From Micrasema longulum (lineage: Eukaryota > Arthropoda > Insecta > Trichoptera > Brachycentridae), in contig JAGVSM010001188.1 in assembly GCA_022494885.1 (NCBI GenBank), forward strand, positions 158,549 to 222,548: a stretch of 64,000 nucleotides of DNA. The letters are read 5' to 3'. A program made the position numbers and the translations under genes. This document shows positions 1 through 12,327 of this stretch, piece by piece. Under the pieces are notes generated by a model that was given only the letters and a program-made list of their open reading frames with translations, was not told the origin of the DNA and did not search any database. Within the stretch, counting starts at the first letter, position 1. Each line of letters starts with the position of its first letter.

Positions 1-240
1 AAGGTTTCATTTCGGCCATGTGTTGAGAGGTGATAAATATGCCATACTTCAGCTTGTCATTAAGAGAAAGATCGAGGAGCGTAGAGGGGTCGGAAGAAAA
101 CTGATTTCCTGTCTTCAAAAATCCGAGAATGGACCAGAATAAGAACCGTGGAGGAGCTGTTTTTCACTACTCGAGATAGAGAAACGTTCTTTCAAGTAGT
201 CATCAACGTCGGGAGGACTCAAAGCGAAGAAGAAGAAGTA
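1..240 (+). mobile_element. LINE remnant, ORF2 C-terminus and 3' end
   Basis: The plus strand reads GHVLRGDKYAILQLVIKRK, then shifts frame and continues RTVEELFFTTRDRETFFQ and VVINVGRTQ before a stop. This is the usual tail of insect endonuclease-reverse transcriptase LINEs, downstream of the RT domain. The copy ends in a GAA repeat at about 226-238, the probable 3' tail, and its 5' part lies outside the window. At least one frameshift and one internal stop show it is dead. Its last 70 bases resemble the ends of the elements at 33.6 and 46.6 kb. The clade is not certain. Confidence 0.7.
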
Positions 241-324
241 TAAAAGTGTTCTTCACTTCTCTTGTAATATGTTAATCTTAATAATTCCCTAATCAATTAA
301 ATATATATAAATACTGAAGAATTT

Positions 325-445
325 CTTTGTTCCTGGACTGGCACCTGTAGCGTAAGACTGATCATCTTGATGCAACAATTGATCCAATTACACCACATTA
401 AAGATAAGGATCTACTTATAGGTGCGGACAGATGATGATGGGTCC
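325..445 (+). repeat. SINE family S1, degenerate copy
   Basis: Begins with the S1 signature 'cctggactggcacctg' followed by 'agcgtaagactgatcatctt' and ends near 'ataggtgcggacagatgatgatg'. The middle is diverged. S1 is a short (about 120-140 bp) dispersed repeat recognised here from ten or so copies on both strands. Its 3' tail is rich in ATG/GAT triplets. Confidence 0.6.
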
Positions 446-3400
446 CATTTCGGTAAGTATTAATTGAAAATATGTTTTCTCAAACTTGGGGGTTTCCGTG
501 GAACTCAGTGATCACGAGGCCGACAAATCGTTGCATCACTGGTAATAACTGTTTTCTTCGGGATTCAGAAATCTATGTTCTTATAATCGGAGGTATAGAT
601 TAAAAATCTTGTTTTTAAAATAGGGTAACAAGTCGAAATTTCATACGATCGCCAATTAATTTTTTTGTTATATTGCCATTGCTAACACCAGCATGAATTA
701 TACATTTATCCCCATTTAGAGGTCATCAGAGAGAATTTAACACCACATACATACGTCTTTTTGCTATCTGCATAATGTTAGCTTTTTCCACTTTCTACTA
801 ATCAAACATGCCCTTCGGTTATGTTAATTTGAAGTTCAGTGGTTTTTATTTATTAATAGACTATAAAACTAAGTCAAAAAAAAAATTACACACATTATGT
901 TTGTGTATTGTATCATCACTGCAATGATTTTTTAAAGTTACGATAGTTCATTTTTATTGTTTTTTTTAATACTTTTCCGAGATACTTCGCCGTGCGATTG
1001 AAGGCCCTTATTTTAACCGCGTGTAAGAAAACATTTTTTCTTTATCCAATTTCTCACTCTGAGGTTTTCATTCTTTTTTAAGTCTTTTTCGACTCTCGTA
1101 AAAATAAGAATCTTGTGACTTTATAAACTTTTATCATGGATTTGCGAATACTTATCATTAAGGTCATAAAACATACTGTTCCTTAATTTAGAATCTTTTC
1201 GAGTCGAATAACATCCGTGAAATAAAGAAGGTTCAAAAACTATTTCTGCGCAACTTCCATCTTCTAGAATCATAATCATATCATTATTTTTAGCAGAGAC
1301 GCTGGATCCAATCGTCTTATTTTTTTTGGAAAATATGTTTATTTTATAGTTATTTCATCTGATTTTCACAGTCTACATTACGTAATAGGTAAAATATCCA
1401 TTAAATAAATGCGGACTACAGTTAACAAAAAAAACTAATTTAATAAAATTTAAGTCAACCATGATTCTGTAAATTATTTGATAAATTAGATAATTTTATT
1501 ATTAGTAAAAGTGTTTCTGAAAAACATACGCTGTGTAATTAATTTGGATAACTTAAATAAAACGAATGTGGAAATCTCCTACAGCACGAAAAAACTTCAT
1601 TAATAACGTTTGGAAAACTGATAATAATTGAGGCTGAATAGAATTTCAAGTGGATGGTCGCAAAATTAGAAATCGCTGTATACTGTTATATTTGAAATCA
1701 ACGTTATTGTAACTAGTCTTGGGTATTACTTGCAGTTTGCATATCAGACAATATATGTATGTGAGCGATGAATACTTGGGTTAATCTAGGTGTTCTCAAT
1801 AGTAGAAATTGATAAGAAAGTTTAATAGATTTACTTTCCTCTATTCGCCGATGTTTCTGATCCACATTTAAAAAAAATTTGCATCTAATGATGAAGTTTT
1901 TTTATTTTCAAATAATTGTTCCAATTCCCAGCAATATTCGCCATAAATAAATCATGCAGTTTTACATGTGTGCATGAATAGTTACAACCTTAACCTATTT
2001 AGTTCATTCGATTAGTTTTTAAAAATCATTTTTCAAAACATGTCATTACATCATTTAAAGAGTAATTCCATTAACAGGTATGTTTTTTTTTTTTAAACTG
2101 AAATACAAAAACGTTTTTTCCAAATATGAAAAACATGTTTTTACCTAATGAAATTCAAATTTGTAAAAATCAAGAAACACCGAATGATTTATTTCTATAA
2201 TGCATTTTGAATTAAAAATTTTTTTAATGGAAACTTTTAAAGCAAAATAACAAATTATTATAAATGACTTTAAAAGCATATATAAATTGATTAACTGCTC
2301 TATCAAATAATGCATTTCAATAATATATAGAGTTTTAAAATTTTTATTTTTTTATTAGAAACCATTTTTTTATTATTTTATGGAAAATAGAACACGGACT
2401 TATATGGTTTTTTAAGAATATTTATGGAATTGCTGTGAAAATTTAATTAGAATTAATAAATATTTTAATTTTTAAACTACATCGCGCATCGAAAGTATCA
2501 AGTTTTCTAAATGGCTATTGTATATTTTGAAATAAGAACATTGTTTTATTCAATATAGATTAATTTCTTTCATAATTTACTATGTTCAAAAATTTTTTCG
2601 TTATGATTTGGCATATACATATTTGTTTTATGAAAAAAATATAAATCAATTATTTTTCGTTTCTTTTTAAAAAAATTTTCTTTTATTTTTTGTTTTACCA
2701 TATAAATAACTTTATAAATGTTCCCTTAAGTGTTCAGCCTATAAAATTGTCAAACTTTATTATTGTTATAACATTATGTTTACGTTATATTTTGACAAAA
2801 AGTTTGATCTTACTACGAGTACGTGTATTTTAAAATAAGCATCTCTTTTTATGTTAAATTGGTTTTTGATGGGTTTTTGTGTTGTTATAATTTCTGATAA
2901 AATTTCATTGATTAAGTCATTTGTACATTATCACAACTAACATTTGATGTTACTCTTGTATTTTCTTATGCATCATTTTTTGTTTGTGTTCATATTGTTA
3001 TCCATTGTATTTTTTCTTTTCTGATAGAAATTTTTTAACACGTAACTTGTTTTCGACCAGTTTCGCAAAAAATGCCTCAATGAAAGAAATGCGGAAAAAT
3101 TTTAAATTTCGGAAATCCGTTTAAAAAATAGTGCACGTTCGAAACCGATTTAAAAACGTCGTTCCGGTGTTCGCTAAATATTTGGCAACACAAGTTTATT
3201 ACTTCCCGTTATGTATGTGATACCATGAAAGAATAAACACCCATTATGAAGCTCACTTCAGATCAATCATCATCCACTCACTTGTTGTGTTCTCTGGTAA
3301 CCTGTTACACGTGAATATTGCCGTTTATTCGGCCAAACAACATTCTTCAATGCTACCATTTCTTGAGCAGAAATGTCGGATACGGTTTATCGTTCTCGTT

Positions 3401-4200
3401 TGTGCGAGATTCTTGTCCTTACACCACATACATTGATACACACCGAAATCTAACTCATCTCACATTTAGGTCTAAAATCAAAGCAACGTATGTAATATTT
3501 TGTTTTTATAAAATTACTATTGTGAAAACATTCGTAGTTAAAATAAAGACGATATAATTTCAATTTCCTGAAAACCCTGAAGCCTGAAAAAACAAACCTC
3601 CCCTTTTTTCTATAAGTGATATCTATTTGAACCACTTTTGTAGTATTTATATATTTAAAGCTAGGACTAATAACATTAGGAAATTTAAACAAAATAATTA
3701 ATTGATTTTAAACACGTAAGTGATAGGCGAAAAATGTTTTTGATACGGAGAAAAATTAAAACGGTAGTACTTCAGTTTTTTAGTACGTTTTATTACCGTT
3801 TTTAATAATTATTATTATTACCATTCTGTAGTAAAAATTTGAAATAAGACTTATTTGAGGTATGAATGAATCATTTAAACTGGAAAATAAAGTTTTAAAT
3901 ATTTAGTACAAAAAAAATAGGTGAGAATTTTGTTTTCTGAGCATAACCATCTTCATAATAAACAGTTAAAAAATAAAACATTAGAATCAACCTGAGCTTA
4001 AAGTTTTATAAAGATAAAACATTTAATATTAAAATGTTTCAGCAACCAGTTTGAAATCCGTCTTAGTTTTAATATGGTTAAACTAATTGTTAATCCGGCA
4101 AAAAAATGTTTGACAAGTGACGTAGCTGGTGGTCTGAAGTTTTCGGCAAGTGGTATACTGGGTATTCCTGAAGAAATAATAGCTGAGTCTATTTAATTTC
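446..4200. other. AT-rich intergenic stretch without recognised gene
   Basis: Very AT-rich with many A and T homopolymers and stops in all frames. The only structure seen is a segment at about 945-1100 that recurs near 54.5 and 58.7 kb (repeat family M2). The short open frames at 3.3-3.7 kb overlap each other on opposite strands and have no recognisable motif, so they are not called as genes. Confidence 0.6.
945..1100 (+). repeat. Dispersed repeat M2, copy 1
   Basis: Contains 'gatacttcgccgtgcgattg' and 'accgcgtgtaagaaaacatt' followed by 'tatccaatttctc'. The same order recurs at 54.5 kb, and rearranged (second half inverted) at 58.7 kb. There is no coding potential. It could be a MITE-like non-autonomous DNA element, but no terminal inverted repeat was established. 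Confidence 0.5.
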
Positions 4201-4249
4201 GCCTGCAGAAAATTGGTGGAAAATTACTGAAATTTCAGTTATGTGAAAA

Positions 4250-4860
4250 ATGTTTCAGTTGTAAATGTGGACGGGCGACAATTTTTTTTCGAACCAATTG
4301 TACCCCACGCAGACGCATTCCACCACTTTCGGCGCAAAAGTGGGTCACATAATTGGGGTTCAAATCCAACCCGGCGCGGTGGTAGCAATCAAGGAACATG
4401 TTAAAATTAATTGTCGCACACTGCAACCAGCACATACCTCGATTTGATCCAAATGAAAAAAAGCACAATTTAGAAAAATGTTTGTCCAATGCACACGCGT
4501 GTATTTTTTACGTGTTTTTTGTGGCACAATCCCGAGGAAAGAGTCGCGCGTTCCGGGATGACCGCTGCCGCACGTGCGCCACGAACGACTGGCGTACTAC
4601 TACTGGCAGTTAGTACTCGGCCACCGCGTGAGTCTCCCCCTCTTTCCTCATCCCTCCCTGTCCCTCCCCCGCCCCCCACCCCCTGAAGAGACGATGTCCG
4701 TTAGTTTGGTACCTGCCAGCCTGTCTGCCTCTCTCTAGACGAAACCGTATCACAAACGAAACTACAAAATCGCGACCCGAATCAATCTCAAATCGCGGAC
4801 ATACAGTACCCGATTCGATCGCGGGTTCGGCGCGTTAGTCAAGTTTATGTGATTGTTTTC
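4250..4860. promoter_or_regulatory. GC- and CpG-rich island, candidate promoter or 5' exon
   Basis: A sharp break from the AT-rich background. It has many CpG dinucleotides (for example 'gccgcacgtgcgccacgaac' and 'tcgatcgcgggttcggcgcg'), a C-rich run at about 4650-4685 and no match to the repeat families in this window. Overlapping short frames on both strands (60-85 codons) have no recognisable motif. In an AT-rich insect genome such an island can mark a promoter or a conserved 5' exon, but an unrecognised old transposon is an alternative. No TATA box or splice structure could be fixed. Confidence 0.35.
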
Positions 4861-4869
4861 GCATCAACG

Positions 4870-5580
4870 TCATACAACGGCGCAGACACCCATGACCCAT
4901 GAGACCGGTACCAAAAAACGATCAATAAAATATTCGCTCATTATTTTCAACAACCTTACCATCTCTAGGTACAATCACATGAAAAACAAGCGCTTCTTAC
5001 ATCTAAACATAAACGCGAAGGTTTTTTGTTTTTTAAATAGTCTAGGCATTCGTATCATATTTTTACAATGATAGTATCCCAAACAAAGCGGCCCAGAGAC
5101 CGACTATGAAAGAGGACTAAAGTAGGGTAGAAGCAAGCAGAAACTTGAGAAGTACATGCCTAGAGGAAACCAAATCCCACCAAATTGAAATAATGCTACA
5201 GTATTTTAAGCACGTGGCCTTTTTATAGATCCTGTTTGAAATACATATTTGGTGGCTTATAAAAGAATGTCATTTTGGCGAATTGATCATGTCCAAATAA
5301 TTCCCAGTCAGAAAAAAACTTACCACTCTTTATTTCTCAATCCAATGAAGTACATATTACGTACCTTTTTTTAGCACAAAAATGACAAGGCTTCCATATT
5401 AAGGAGATGTCTTTGCGGCATATTTTCTCGTTCGGCAACAAACAATTTTTCCTTGATTTTCTTTGTACGTAGACACCGCTAAGAAGCCCTCAGATGCGAT
5501 GTGCAATATGAGGTGGGCTCGCTGTTTGAAAACAAATATTAGATTTCACCCCCTAGGGAAGTTATTGACATATTTCACAA
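4870..5580. other. No recognised feature
   Basis: Mixed-composition sequence without an open frame of note and without matches to the repeats catalogued here. Confidence 0.5.
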
Positions 5581-5584
5581 CATG

Positions 5585-5591
5585 TTTCAGC

Positions 5592-5622
<31 letters not shown>

Positions 5623-6265
5623 ACACTTTAAATACATATACAGTTTACAAACATATGTATAAGGGCGGGCATATTGCCTTAAGGCAATTTCTTTCTTCCT
5701 ATCTAAACCGTTTAATTCCAGAAAAACAGTGGTATTGAACATGTTGTTGGTATATTATAATATTTTTATTATAAAATAAAACATTCATGCACATACCTAT
5801 GAACTTTTTAAGAAATAAAGATTTACTAATTGTCTACATTATACTATGAATAGAGGAGGGTATAAAAAAGGTAAAAAGGGGGAGGAGAAATGAAAATTCA
5901 AATATTCAGCCAGTGACATTTTATTCGTGATTTGAACGTAAATAAAGAATGGGCGTCTCTGACATTAGTGGGTAGATTATTCCACAATCGAGCAACTACT
6001 ACTGAGAAAGATGAGGCAAAAAATTAAAGCAGTGAATGGGTATTGAAAGGGTTTTATCGTTACTAGAACGAAGAGATAGCGCATGCCGTGATAGAGGTTG
6101 GAAGAGCTCTTTTAGATAAACAGGCAAAATGGAATTATCAAAAGAATATAAGCTATATGTAGGTATGGTGTTTTTAAATTGAACTTTTTCCGAAGTTTCG
6201 ACTACACGACATGGCTTATACAACGGTAGCTTAAACGTCGGATTGAGTTCAACGGTCCAATCTAG
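5585..6265 (-). mobile_element. LINE family A remnant, C-terminus and 3' UTR
   Basis: Read on the minus strand, the region gives LPVYLKELFQPLSRHAL, a frameshift, then VVVARLWNNLPTNVRDAHSL and FTFKSRIKC. The 'RLWNNLP...F.SRLK' pattern is the standard C-terminal signature of jockey/CR1-like LINEs. The 3' UTR carries 'aagggcgggcatattgcctt' and ends in a TAAA-type tail (TTTA repeat on plus, 5588-5620). A second copy of the same family lies at 52.99-53.49 kb, also on minus. Confidence 0.8.
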
Positions 6266-6269
6266 AGGG

Positions 6270-7015
6270 GAATACCCAAAAAAGACGGTACATATTGATA
6301 ACAGTGACCGTGAAAACCTACTTTTTCAGACGTTTACTTCACAAATTTCAACAGAATAGAAAATTATGAATATTTAAATTGGCAGAATAGTAAACGTTAC
6401 ACAGTGTTTAAATACATCACTCAAACCAATCAATGGAATGTATGAATCCTTGTAAATCCACTGACTTTCATATTCTCTTGTTTGTAATATCCGTGATCTA
6501 AATTGGCCAGTGTCATATTGATTTTTTTTCTTTCCTTCATTTTGTTTAGGATCGATACCAATTTTTCAATAATGTATTTTACTCTCTGAGTAATTATGCG
6601 TAACCTAGAGAGAAGCCCTATCACTATGTTTCATAGAACGCAAAAGATGTTGATTTGTTGATTAGCAACCATTTTGTTTTGTTTGACAACAAACACATAA
6701 CGGTTTTGTTGGATGCTTTTGTCGGTGTTATTGGCTATGTTTGTAAATAACTTGGATACTTACGTTATAATAAATAAAAATCGACTATGATGAATTGCAG
6801 TACGTTTGTGTTAAAGAAGTCAGTTTTCACAGGTAATTGATTCCGAATATTTTCCAATGATTTCCATTGATTTTTGGCATTTATTGTTCCGACACGTGTA
6901 TTATGTTGTCTTAAAACTTTCTTTTTATCAACATATTTACTTCAGATACTATTTTTTCTCAATGTAAGTAATTAATTAATAAATTTGTGAATTAAAGTAT
7001 GTAAACTCTTGATGT
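6270..7015. other. No recognised feature
   Basis: AT-rich sequence. One 64-codon minus frame at 6430-6624 has no motif and is not supported as a gene. Confidence 0.5.
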
Positions 7016-7019
7016 ATAT

Positions 7020-7800
7020 TTCATTAGTGAGAAGCCAGTTAGAGTAAAACTCTACAATATGGACTACAACTACAACTGTCACCAAAATTCTCTTGAAAGA
7101 GTCCAAAAAAAATTTTTACGGTAAATAAATTTTAAACTTAGAATTAGTCACGATTTTTTACTAAAAACATTAAATTTTTTAAAACTTAACGATAGAAAAA
7201 AAAATATAGACCTTTTAAATTTATTCAAAATTGTAAATTCAATATGGGATTGCCCTGAACTGTTATCTCTCATCAACTTCAGGGTGCCTGGAAGAATGAC
7301 TAAACAGGTGCCACCGTTTTGTAGCAACAATTCACGAGCAGTGTATACTTGTAATGCAGTATTAAATAGACTTCATGAACTCGGCAATAGTTATTCCCAC
7401 GTATCTGATATATTTAGTGTAGGGTATTGTTCCTATAGAACAAACCTTTTGAACTTTTTCAAAGATGGTGAATGGTAATTATATTTATTTATTCATGCAT
7501 TTCATATGCAATTTTTTGTTCACTTTGCCTAGCTGTGTGAAACAGTACTTATGATTTTCTTGTTGTTTTACTGTAGAATGTTTTATTATTTAAACTTTCT
7601 ACTGAATATGCTATATAATTTTTAGGTTATTTTTTTAAATATAAATCTTGTATAATTTTTAGTGATTTATTTTTTTCAAATCTTGTTTTTAATATTCATG
7701 TTTTTAAAAAAAAAAAAAAGTTTACGTCAAATATGTTAATATTATAAATATTTGTAAAAAGCAGATTTGCCTTTTTTGTTAGTAAAATAAAATAAAATAA
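7020..7800 (+). mobile_element. LINE remnant, C-terminus and 3' UTR
   Basis: The plus strand begins VRSQLE then a stop, then STIWTTTTT and, after a shift, ERVQKKFLR. It continues LLNLFKIVNSIWDCPELLSL, INFRVPGRM, YSYRTN-like text (YCSYRTNLLNFF) and a stop at about 7478. These follow the order of the region after the RT domain in jockey-like LINEs: 'RSQLEY..IW', 'RVQKKFL', 'INFRVP'. The AT-rich 3' UTR ends with 'aaaataaaataaaataaacc' near 7800. Stops and shifts mark it as a dead 5'-truncated copy. Confidence 0.75.
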
Positions 7801-8154
7801 ACCGGTCACTAGATATTCCAAATTTGTGGATATAAGTATCATTCGTCTTTCATTTTCTATAATAAACTCAACATTTTTATGGTTAATCTATGCAGTATAA
7901 ATATTTCGGTTCAAAATTTGGAGGTTATTTTAATATTTTATATCACGTTTTGTTTTTCTTATTACAACCTCTAATATACCTTTGTGCGAAAATCTACTCC
8001 ATAAAATGGTTCGTAAAAAAATCATTCTCATTACACGTGTGAGAAAAGTATGTACACGTGTTTGCTACTACTACAATGCGAATACTTTAAATATTAATAA
8101 AGAAATATCAGTTTAAAAAAAAAAAAGTGTTAAGAAATACTGTCAATTAAAAAA

Positions 8155-8460
8155 AAAAATCTGTACTTATTAGTGGCATAAAAAATATTTATAATTTAAA
8201 ATTTCTGTGAAAATAGTTCGCCCCTAATACGTCACGATTGGCTTATATTTTGAACTTTGTTCACGACCATTTAATTTTTTTTTTAAATCGTCACGATTGT
8301 CAAGGCCTGTCACGTTTTTGGAAAGACGTATTTTTGAACAATTTTATTTCAAAACTTATGCATGCAAACATTTTTCCATAGTATCAACATTGATTTTGAA
8401 AATACAATTAATTTTTCTCGATGCTTGTAGTATGTGATATATCCCTTTTGTTTTGTGCGT
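8155..8460 (+). repeat. Dispersed repeat M1, copy 1
   Basis: Shares an ordered series of blocks with 26118-26465 and 58175-58380: 'ggcataaaaaatattt', 'ctaatacgtcacgatt', 'tttgaaaatacaattaattt' and 'tagtatgtgatat'. It is about 300 bp, non-coding, and the three copies have the same orientation. Probably an old non-autonomous DNA element (MITE-like). Termini were not resolved. Confidence 0.55.
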
Positions 8461-8469
8461 ATTTAAACA

Positions 8470-9310
8470 TAAATAACACTAATTACATTATACATGAAGT
8501 AATTACCAACAATTCTTAATTATGTTTAAACTTTCTAAAACCTTTTCTATTTCGTTAACTATTCGCTGCAAATTATTGGGTGTTAACGTAAGTTTTGTCT
8601 GGTTTTTTCCAAATGAAGAAAACAAATAAAATAAAAATACAAAAAATTAGTCAATAATTCATAACATCTTCACCGTACGCTGGCCAAATATCGCGAGCAG
8701 CTTTAGCAGTTTTATTATCTCGATTGAACGTGCGCGGACGGAGGTATCGAAAATGCTTACTTTCATTTAATTGACTTTCCATTTTGATGGCTTGTAATCA
8801 AATAAAATAATAAATGTAACCTAAAAGCAAACAAAATATCTTGTAGAGCAGAAAATATAACTCGAGAAGCATATTACCAACGCCCGTATTTTTTAAACCC
8901 TTTTTATTTTTTAATTACCTAACATATATATCATGGTATTTTGATTATTTGACTTCGTTTTGTTGAAATTCCAATTATTTAATAAATCATTATTATAACT
9001 GTAAAATATGGCTTTAAATGTTCTTCAAAAAATCTATTAAACAATTCGTTCCTCGGGAACTCATGAATACTCGAGATTTATCGCCAAGAATAGAAAAATA
9101 CATCACAATATAATCTTTTGTTTATGATGGTTTTAATATTATTTTACGTAGCTTAATGAGTTATTATAAAATTTAAAGCAATTTACGACATCCCGTGGGT
9201 GGTGGACGAATGTCTAAAGCAATAAATAAAATATTGTTATTTTATGCTTATAAAGATATTTTGCAATTTTTTTATTTATATAAAATTTGTTATTTAAAGA
9301 TTTTATCTCA
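8470..9310. other. No recognised feature
   Basis: AT-rich. No open frame, repeat or structured motif was identified. Confidence 0.5.
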
Positions 9311-9314
9311 TAAC

Positions 9315-9400
9315 CAGGCCCCGTGGTGCAGTTGGTTAACGTCTAACTGTGAAACTGGTGTCGTGGGTTCGATTCCCGCCAGTCGAAAGACAAACGTCTC
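9315..9400 (+). repeat. tRNA-headed SINE (family S3), head region
   Basis: Contains an A-box-like 'gtggtgcagttggtt' and a good B box 'gggttcgattcccgc', the internal RNA polymerase III promoter arrangement of a tRNA. The same head is found at 45654-45735 and, inverted, at 51765-51838. The anticodon arm does not fold into a clean 5-bp stem, so it is a tRNA-derived SINE and not a functional tRNA gene. Confidence 0.7.
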
Positions 9401-9579
9401 CTAAATAAAAGCTATTGTGCTATAAATAAAAGCTATAAAGCTATTGTGATACAAGTAAATACGGTTTTTGTTGCTATTCGTGTTTGGTCATGAGGAAAAA
9501 TAAAAATATTCGACAACGGCTCTTCATATAGTTTGAGTTAAATTATTCGAAAATTTCGCTGTATAAAATTGAAAATTTT

Positions 9580-11000
9580 ATTGATTTATTTATTTTATTA
9601 GGTACAAACAGTATGTACAAACAGTATGTACACATATATTGCCAATTTCTTTGTATATTAGTGTAAGAAACTCATGCACACACCAAAAAAATTGTTCACA
9701 TTTAATACAATAATTTAAATTATGTTCAATATAATAAATGTAAAAGAAACGAAATGAAGAGTTATGTATTTAATAATAATAATAAAGTTAAATGTCTGCT
9801 TTTCTCAAAATTTCTATAATTCTTCACCTAAATTTACATACATTGTCACAAAAAATATCAGCCTCGGTAAATATATTGTTATATTGGTCGCATATTCTGG
9901 GTATTGTTAATTGTTTAAAATACGAGTAGTTTGTTGACGCGTTTTAAGTGTAAAACAGAAGATTTTGTCTTGTCGGTCTAGATGGCACACGGAATGGAAG
10001 TCTTTCAAGTAGGTTTGGAGAATCAATTTTATTATTTATTAATTTGAATTAAAATAACTGTTCTAATATTATTCTTCGATTTTTAAGAGAGTTTATTCCA
10101 TTGTACTGCATACTTTCAGCATGATTAGAAAAGTTAATGTTTAACCGGTAGTCGACCTGCCTAAAAAAAATTTGTTGGACCCTTTCTACTCTATTAATAC
10201 TTACATTATAGCAAGGTGACCCATTAGGAGTACAGTATTCTACCTGGGGACGAACAAATGTTTTGTAGAGTTTTCCATATGCCTCTGCATTTTTAAAAGG
10301 TTTTGATACTCGCATAATAAGTCCGACCATTTTATATGTTTTTTTAGGACTGATTCAATATGAATATTAAACATTAGTTTCGTATCAATAATAACACCTA
10401 AGTCGCGAATTTGACTACAGATAGATAACAGAGATCGGGGTATTATTAAAAGAGTAAGGAAAGCTGATTGTCGTTTGTTTGCGCGAAATACAAAATGAAT
10501 GACATTTACTAATATTTCATTCCAGTAAATTTTGATTACAATACTGAAAAAGTCTGTCGAGATCTTCTTGTATTTTTGCATAGTCAGTGTGAGATTTAGT
10601 GCAGGCGTAAATTTTCATGTCATCAGCAAAGGATACGAATTTATAATATTTAAAGCATTTGTTTATGTCATAAGTATATGCATTAAATAGTAGAGGGCCT
10701 AGGTGAGAACCCTGTGGTACACCAGAAGTTATAATTACAAAGTGTGAATTATTGCCTTCAATAGTTACACTTTGTAACCTTTTTTCTAGGTATGATGTAA
10801 ACCAGTTAAGTAAATCTCCGTGCACCGCAATTTATTAATTAAAATTTAATGATTTACCTTGTCAAATGCTTTGGAATAGTCGGTGTATATGACATCTGTC
10901 TGATTGTTACTACGCAAGTTTTGCATAGCAAAATCTGTATAAAAAGTGATAAAACTGACCATTGTTTTAGGAAACCTCGCTGTTGATTTTAAAAGGCTAA
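9580..11000 (-). mobile_element. Jockey-type LINE remnant with reverse transcriptase motifs
   Basis: On the minus strand the RT domain can be followed across frameshifts. DYSKAFDKV (motif A, first catalytic Asp) is near 10.85 kb, SGVPQGSHLGPLLF near 10.70 kb, FADDMKIY (the catalytic DD pair) near 10.62 kb, and RDLGVIIDTKLMF near 10.39 kb. NAEAYGKLYKTFVRPQVEY near 10.26 kb and a C-terminal stretch ending at 10049 follow. The 3' UTR runs to a T-rich stretch near 9585 (A-rich tail on minus). Catalytic residues survive in the fragment, but at least two frameshifts and the missing 5' half make it inactive. Confidence 0.9.
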
Positions 11001-11004
11001 CTCG

Positions 11005-11740
11005 TTTATTGTCAAAAAACGTTGGTTTTTTGTATGTAGTGCAACCGATTGGAAGACCTACGATCTCGGATATTTAGAAAAATGTACTTTCAGTGAGTAG
11101 GTAGGTTGAACCGATCTCAAAATTTACAAGGTGTTTTGCCCAAAGATCTCAGTCTTTGAGCTAGTTACTCTACTTCCTTAAAATCAATTGATAACAAAAC
11201 CCCCACAAATAGCCTCGAATATCGGCATCTCTCTTACTATACATTTCGTATATGATTAAATGTTAGCTTTTGATTGAATTATCGATTTTGTTTGTATTAA
11301 ACCTCAAGAAACTTTGTGTAAATCATTATGCTAAAAATATGATGATTTGTGCATTGTCTGGATACCAAAAAGGGTAAAAATTTTACATGCTTTTGTAATA
11401 TTTCATTCCAAACATCGTCCATTTTAGCTAGTCAAAAGTTAACTCTCATAGTCTAGAAATAGTCATGATAACAATAATTTGAGTATACGCAAAAGGTAAA
11501 AAATAAATGGAAATAAAAAACGAGTGACGAATAATTTTTTTTAAAAAAAAGTAACTAAAAATTTTCGCAAATGTTTTAAAAATTACTGGATATTTCTATC
11601 TTGGGAATTTATCAGATTTGTAGAAGTCACAACAGAGATGAAGAGAGGAAATAAATGAGTATTTTAATAGTGATCGGCGCATTTGCCTTTCATGCAAGAA
11701 GTTTTATATTTATCTAAAAAAATGTTTTTACTCTTGAATA
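11005..11740. other. No recognised feature
   Basis: AT-rich sequence upstream of the LINE remnant, without recognisable coding or repeat structure. Confidence 0.5.
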
Positions 11741-11744
11741 TTTT

Positions 11745-11895
11745 TTTTCATAGTACCTAGACTGCCACCTGAAGCGTGAGACTGATTATATTATCTTCAT
11801 GTAATAAAAAAAATAATAAAATACGCTGCGATTGATGTACCGATGCAGTGCCCTATGCGCCATTATGTGTGGAAGGATGATGCTGATTTCAGTTG
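11745..11895 (+). repeat. SINE family S1
   Basis: Reads 'cctagactgccacctgaagc', 'gtgagactgattatattatc', 'aaaatacgctgcgattgatg' and 'gcagtgccctatgcgccatt', then a GATGATG-type tail. This is one of the most complete S1 copies. The overlapping 119-codon plus frame is an accident of the SINE. Confidence 0.75.
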
Positions 11896-11939
11896 TTACA
11901 CAAACTTTTCAAAAGGGCAATCACAACCTTAACCAAGGT

Positions 11940-12110
11940 TTCTTTTTCTTTACACTATGGTCAGTGCGTTTTCCTACCATGCAGTGGTCTCGGATTCGAT
12001 TCTCGAAACCTTCATGTAACAAAAGTGATCAAGATACGCTGCGATTGGTGTACCATACAGCGTCCTATGTACCATTGGTGCGGAAGGGAATGACAATGAT
12101 GACAATATTG
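11940..12110 (+). repeat. Chimeric SINE: tRNA-like head joined to S1 body
   Basis: A tRNA-like head ('ggtcagtgcgttttcctacc', B box 'ggattcgattc') is followed directly by 'ccttcatgtaacaaaagtga', 'gatacgctgcgattggtgta' and 'cctatgtaccattggtgcgg', the 3' half of S1, and an 'aatgatga' tail. S1 copies elsewhere have a different 5' half ('ctggactggcacctg'). The junction lies close to 12012. Confidence 0.65.
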
Positions 12111-12164
12111 ATATTAATCCTAAAGGAAAAAAAACGAAAATTCATTTACAAAGTTTTGGATTTT

Positions 12165-12322
12165 TTATTTATTTCAAATACAATCAAATAAACAGGTTAA
12201 ATGATTATAAAAAGGAACAATAAAAAATGTAAATATAAAAATAATAGGGCCTGCCATCCAATAATATAATTAATTAATCACTCAATTATGTTCAAATAAA
12301 GAAACGATGGTATAAATAATAA
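12165..12322 (-). mobile_element. LINE 3' UTR fragment, minus strand
   Basis: Plus strand shows a T-rich start, 'aaacaggttaaatg' and 'agggcctgccatccaat'. The last block recurs at 29460-29478, again after a 'gttaaatg' block, marking two copies of one minus-strand LINE 3' UTR. No coding sequence remains here because the P-family hairpin follows immediately. Confidence 0.45.
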
Positions 12323-12327
12323 ATATA

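Noticed and set aside
4330..4380. B-box-like 'ggggttcaaatccaac' in the CpG island
   Set aside because: No A box at the right distance and no second copy, so a tRNA-derived origin is unsupported.
9315..9400. Possible tRNA gene (A and B boxes present)
   Set aside because: The anticodon arm and acceptor ends do not pair well, and the same head recurs at 45.65 and 51.77 kb with body sequence attached, so it is a SINE.
11832..12191. 119-codon plus-strand frame
   Set aside because: It lies across two SINEs and has no protein-like conservation.
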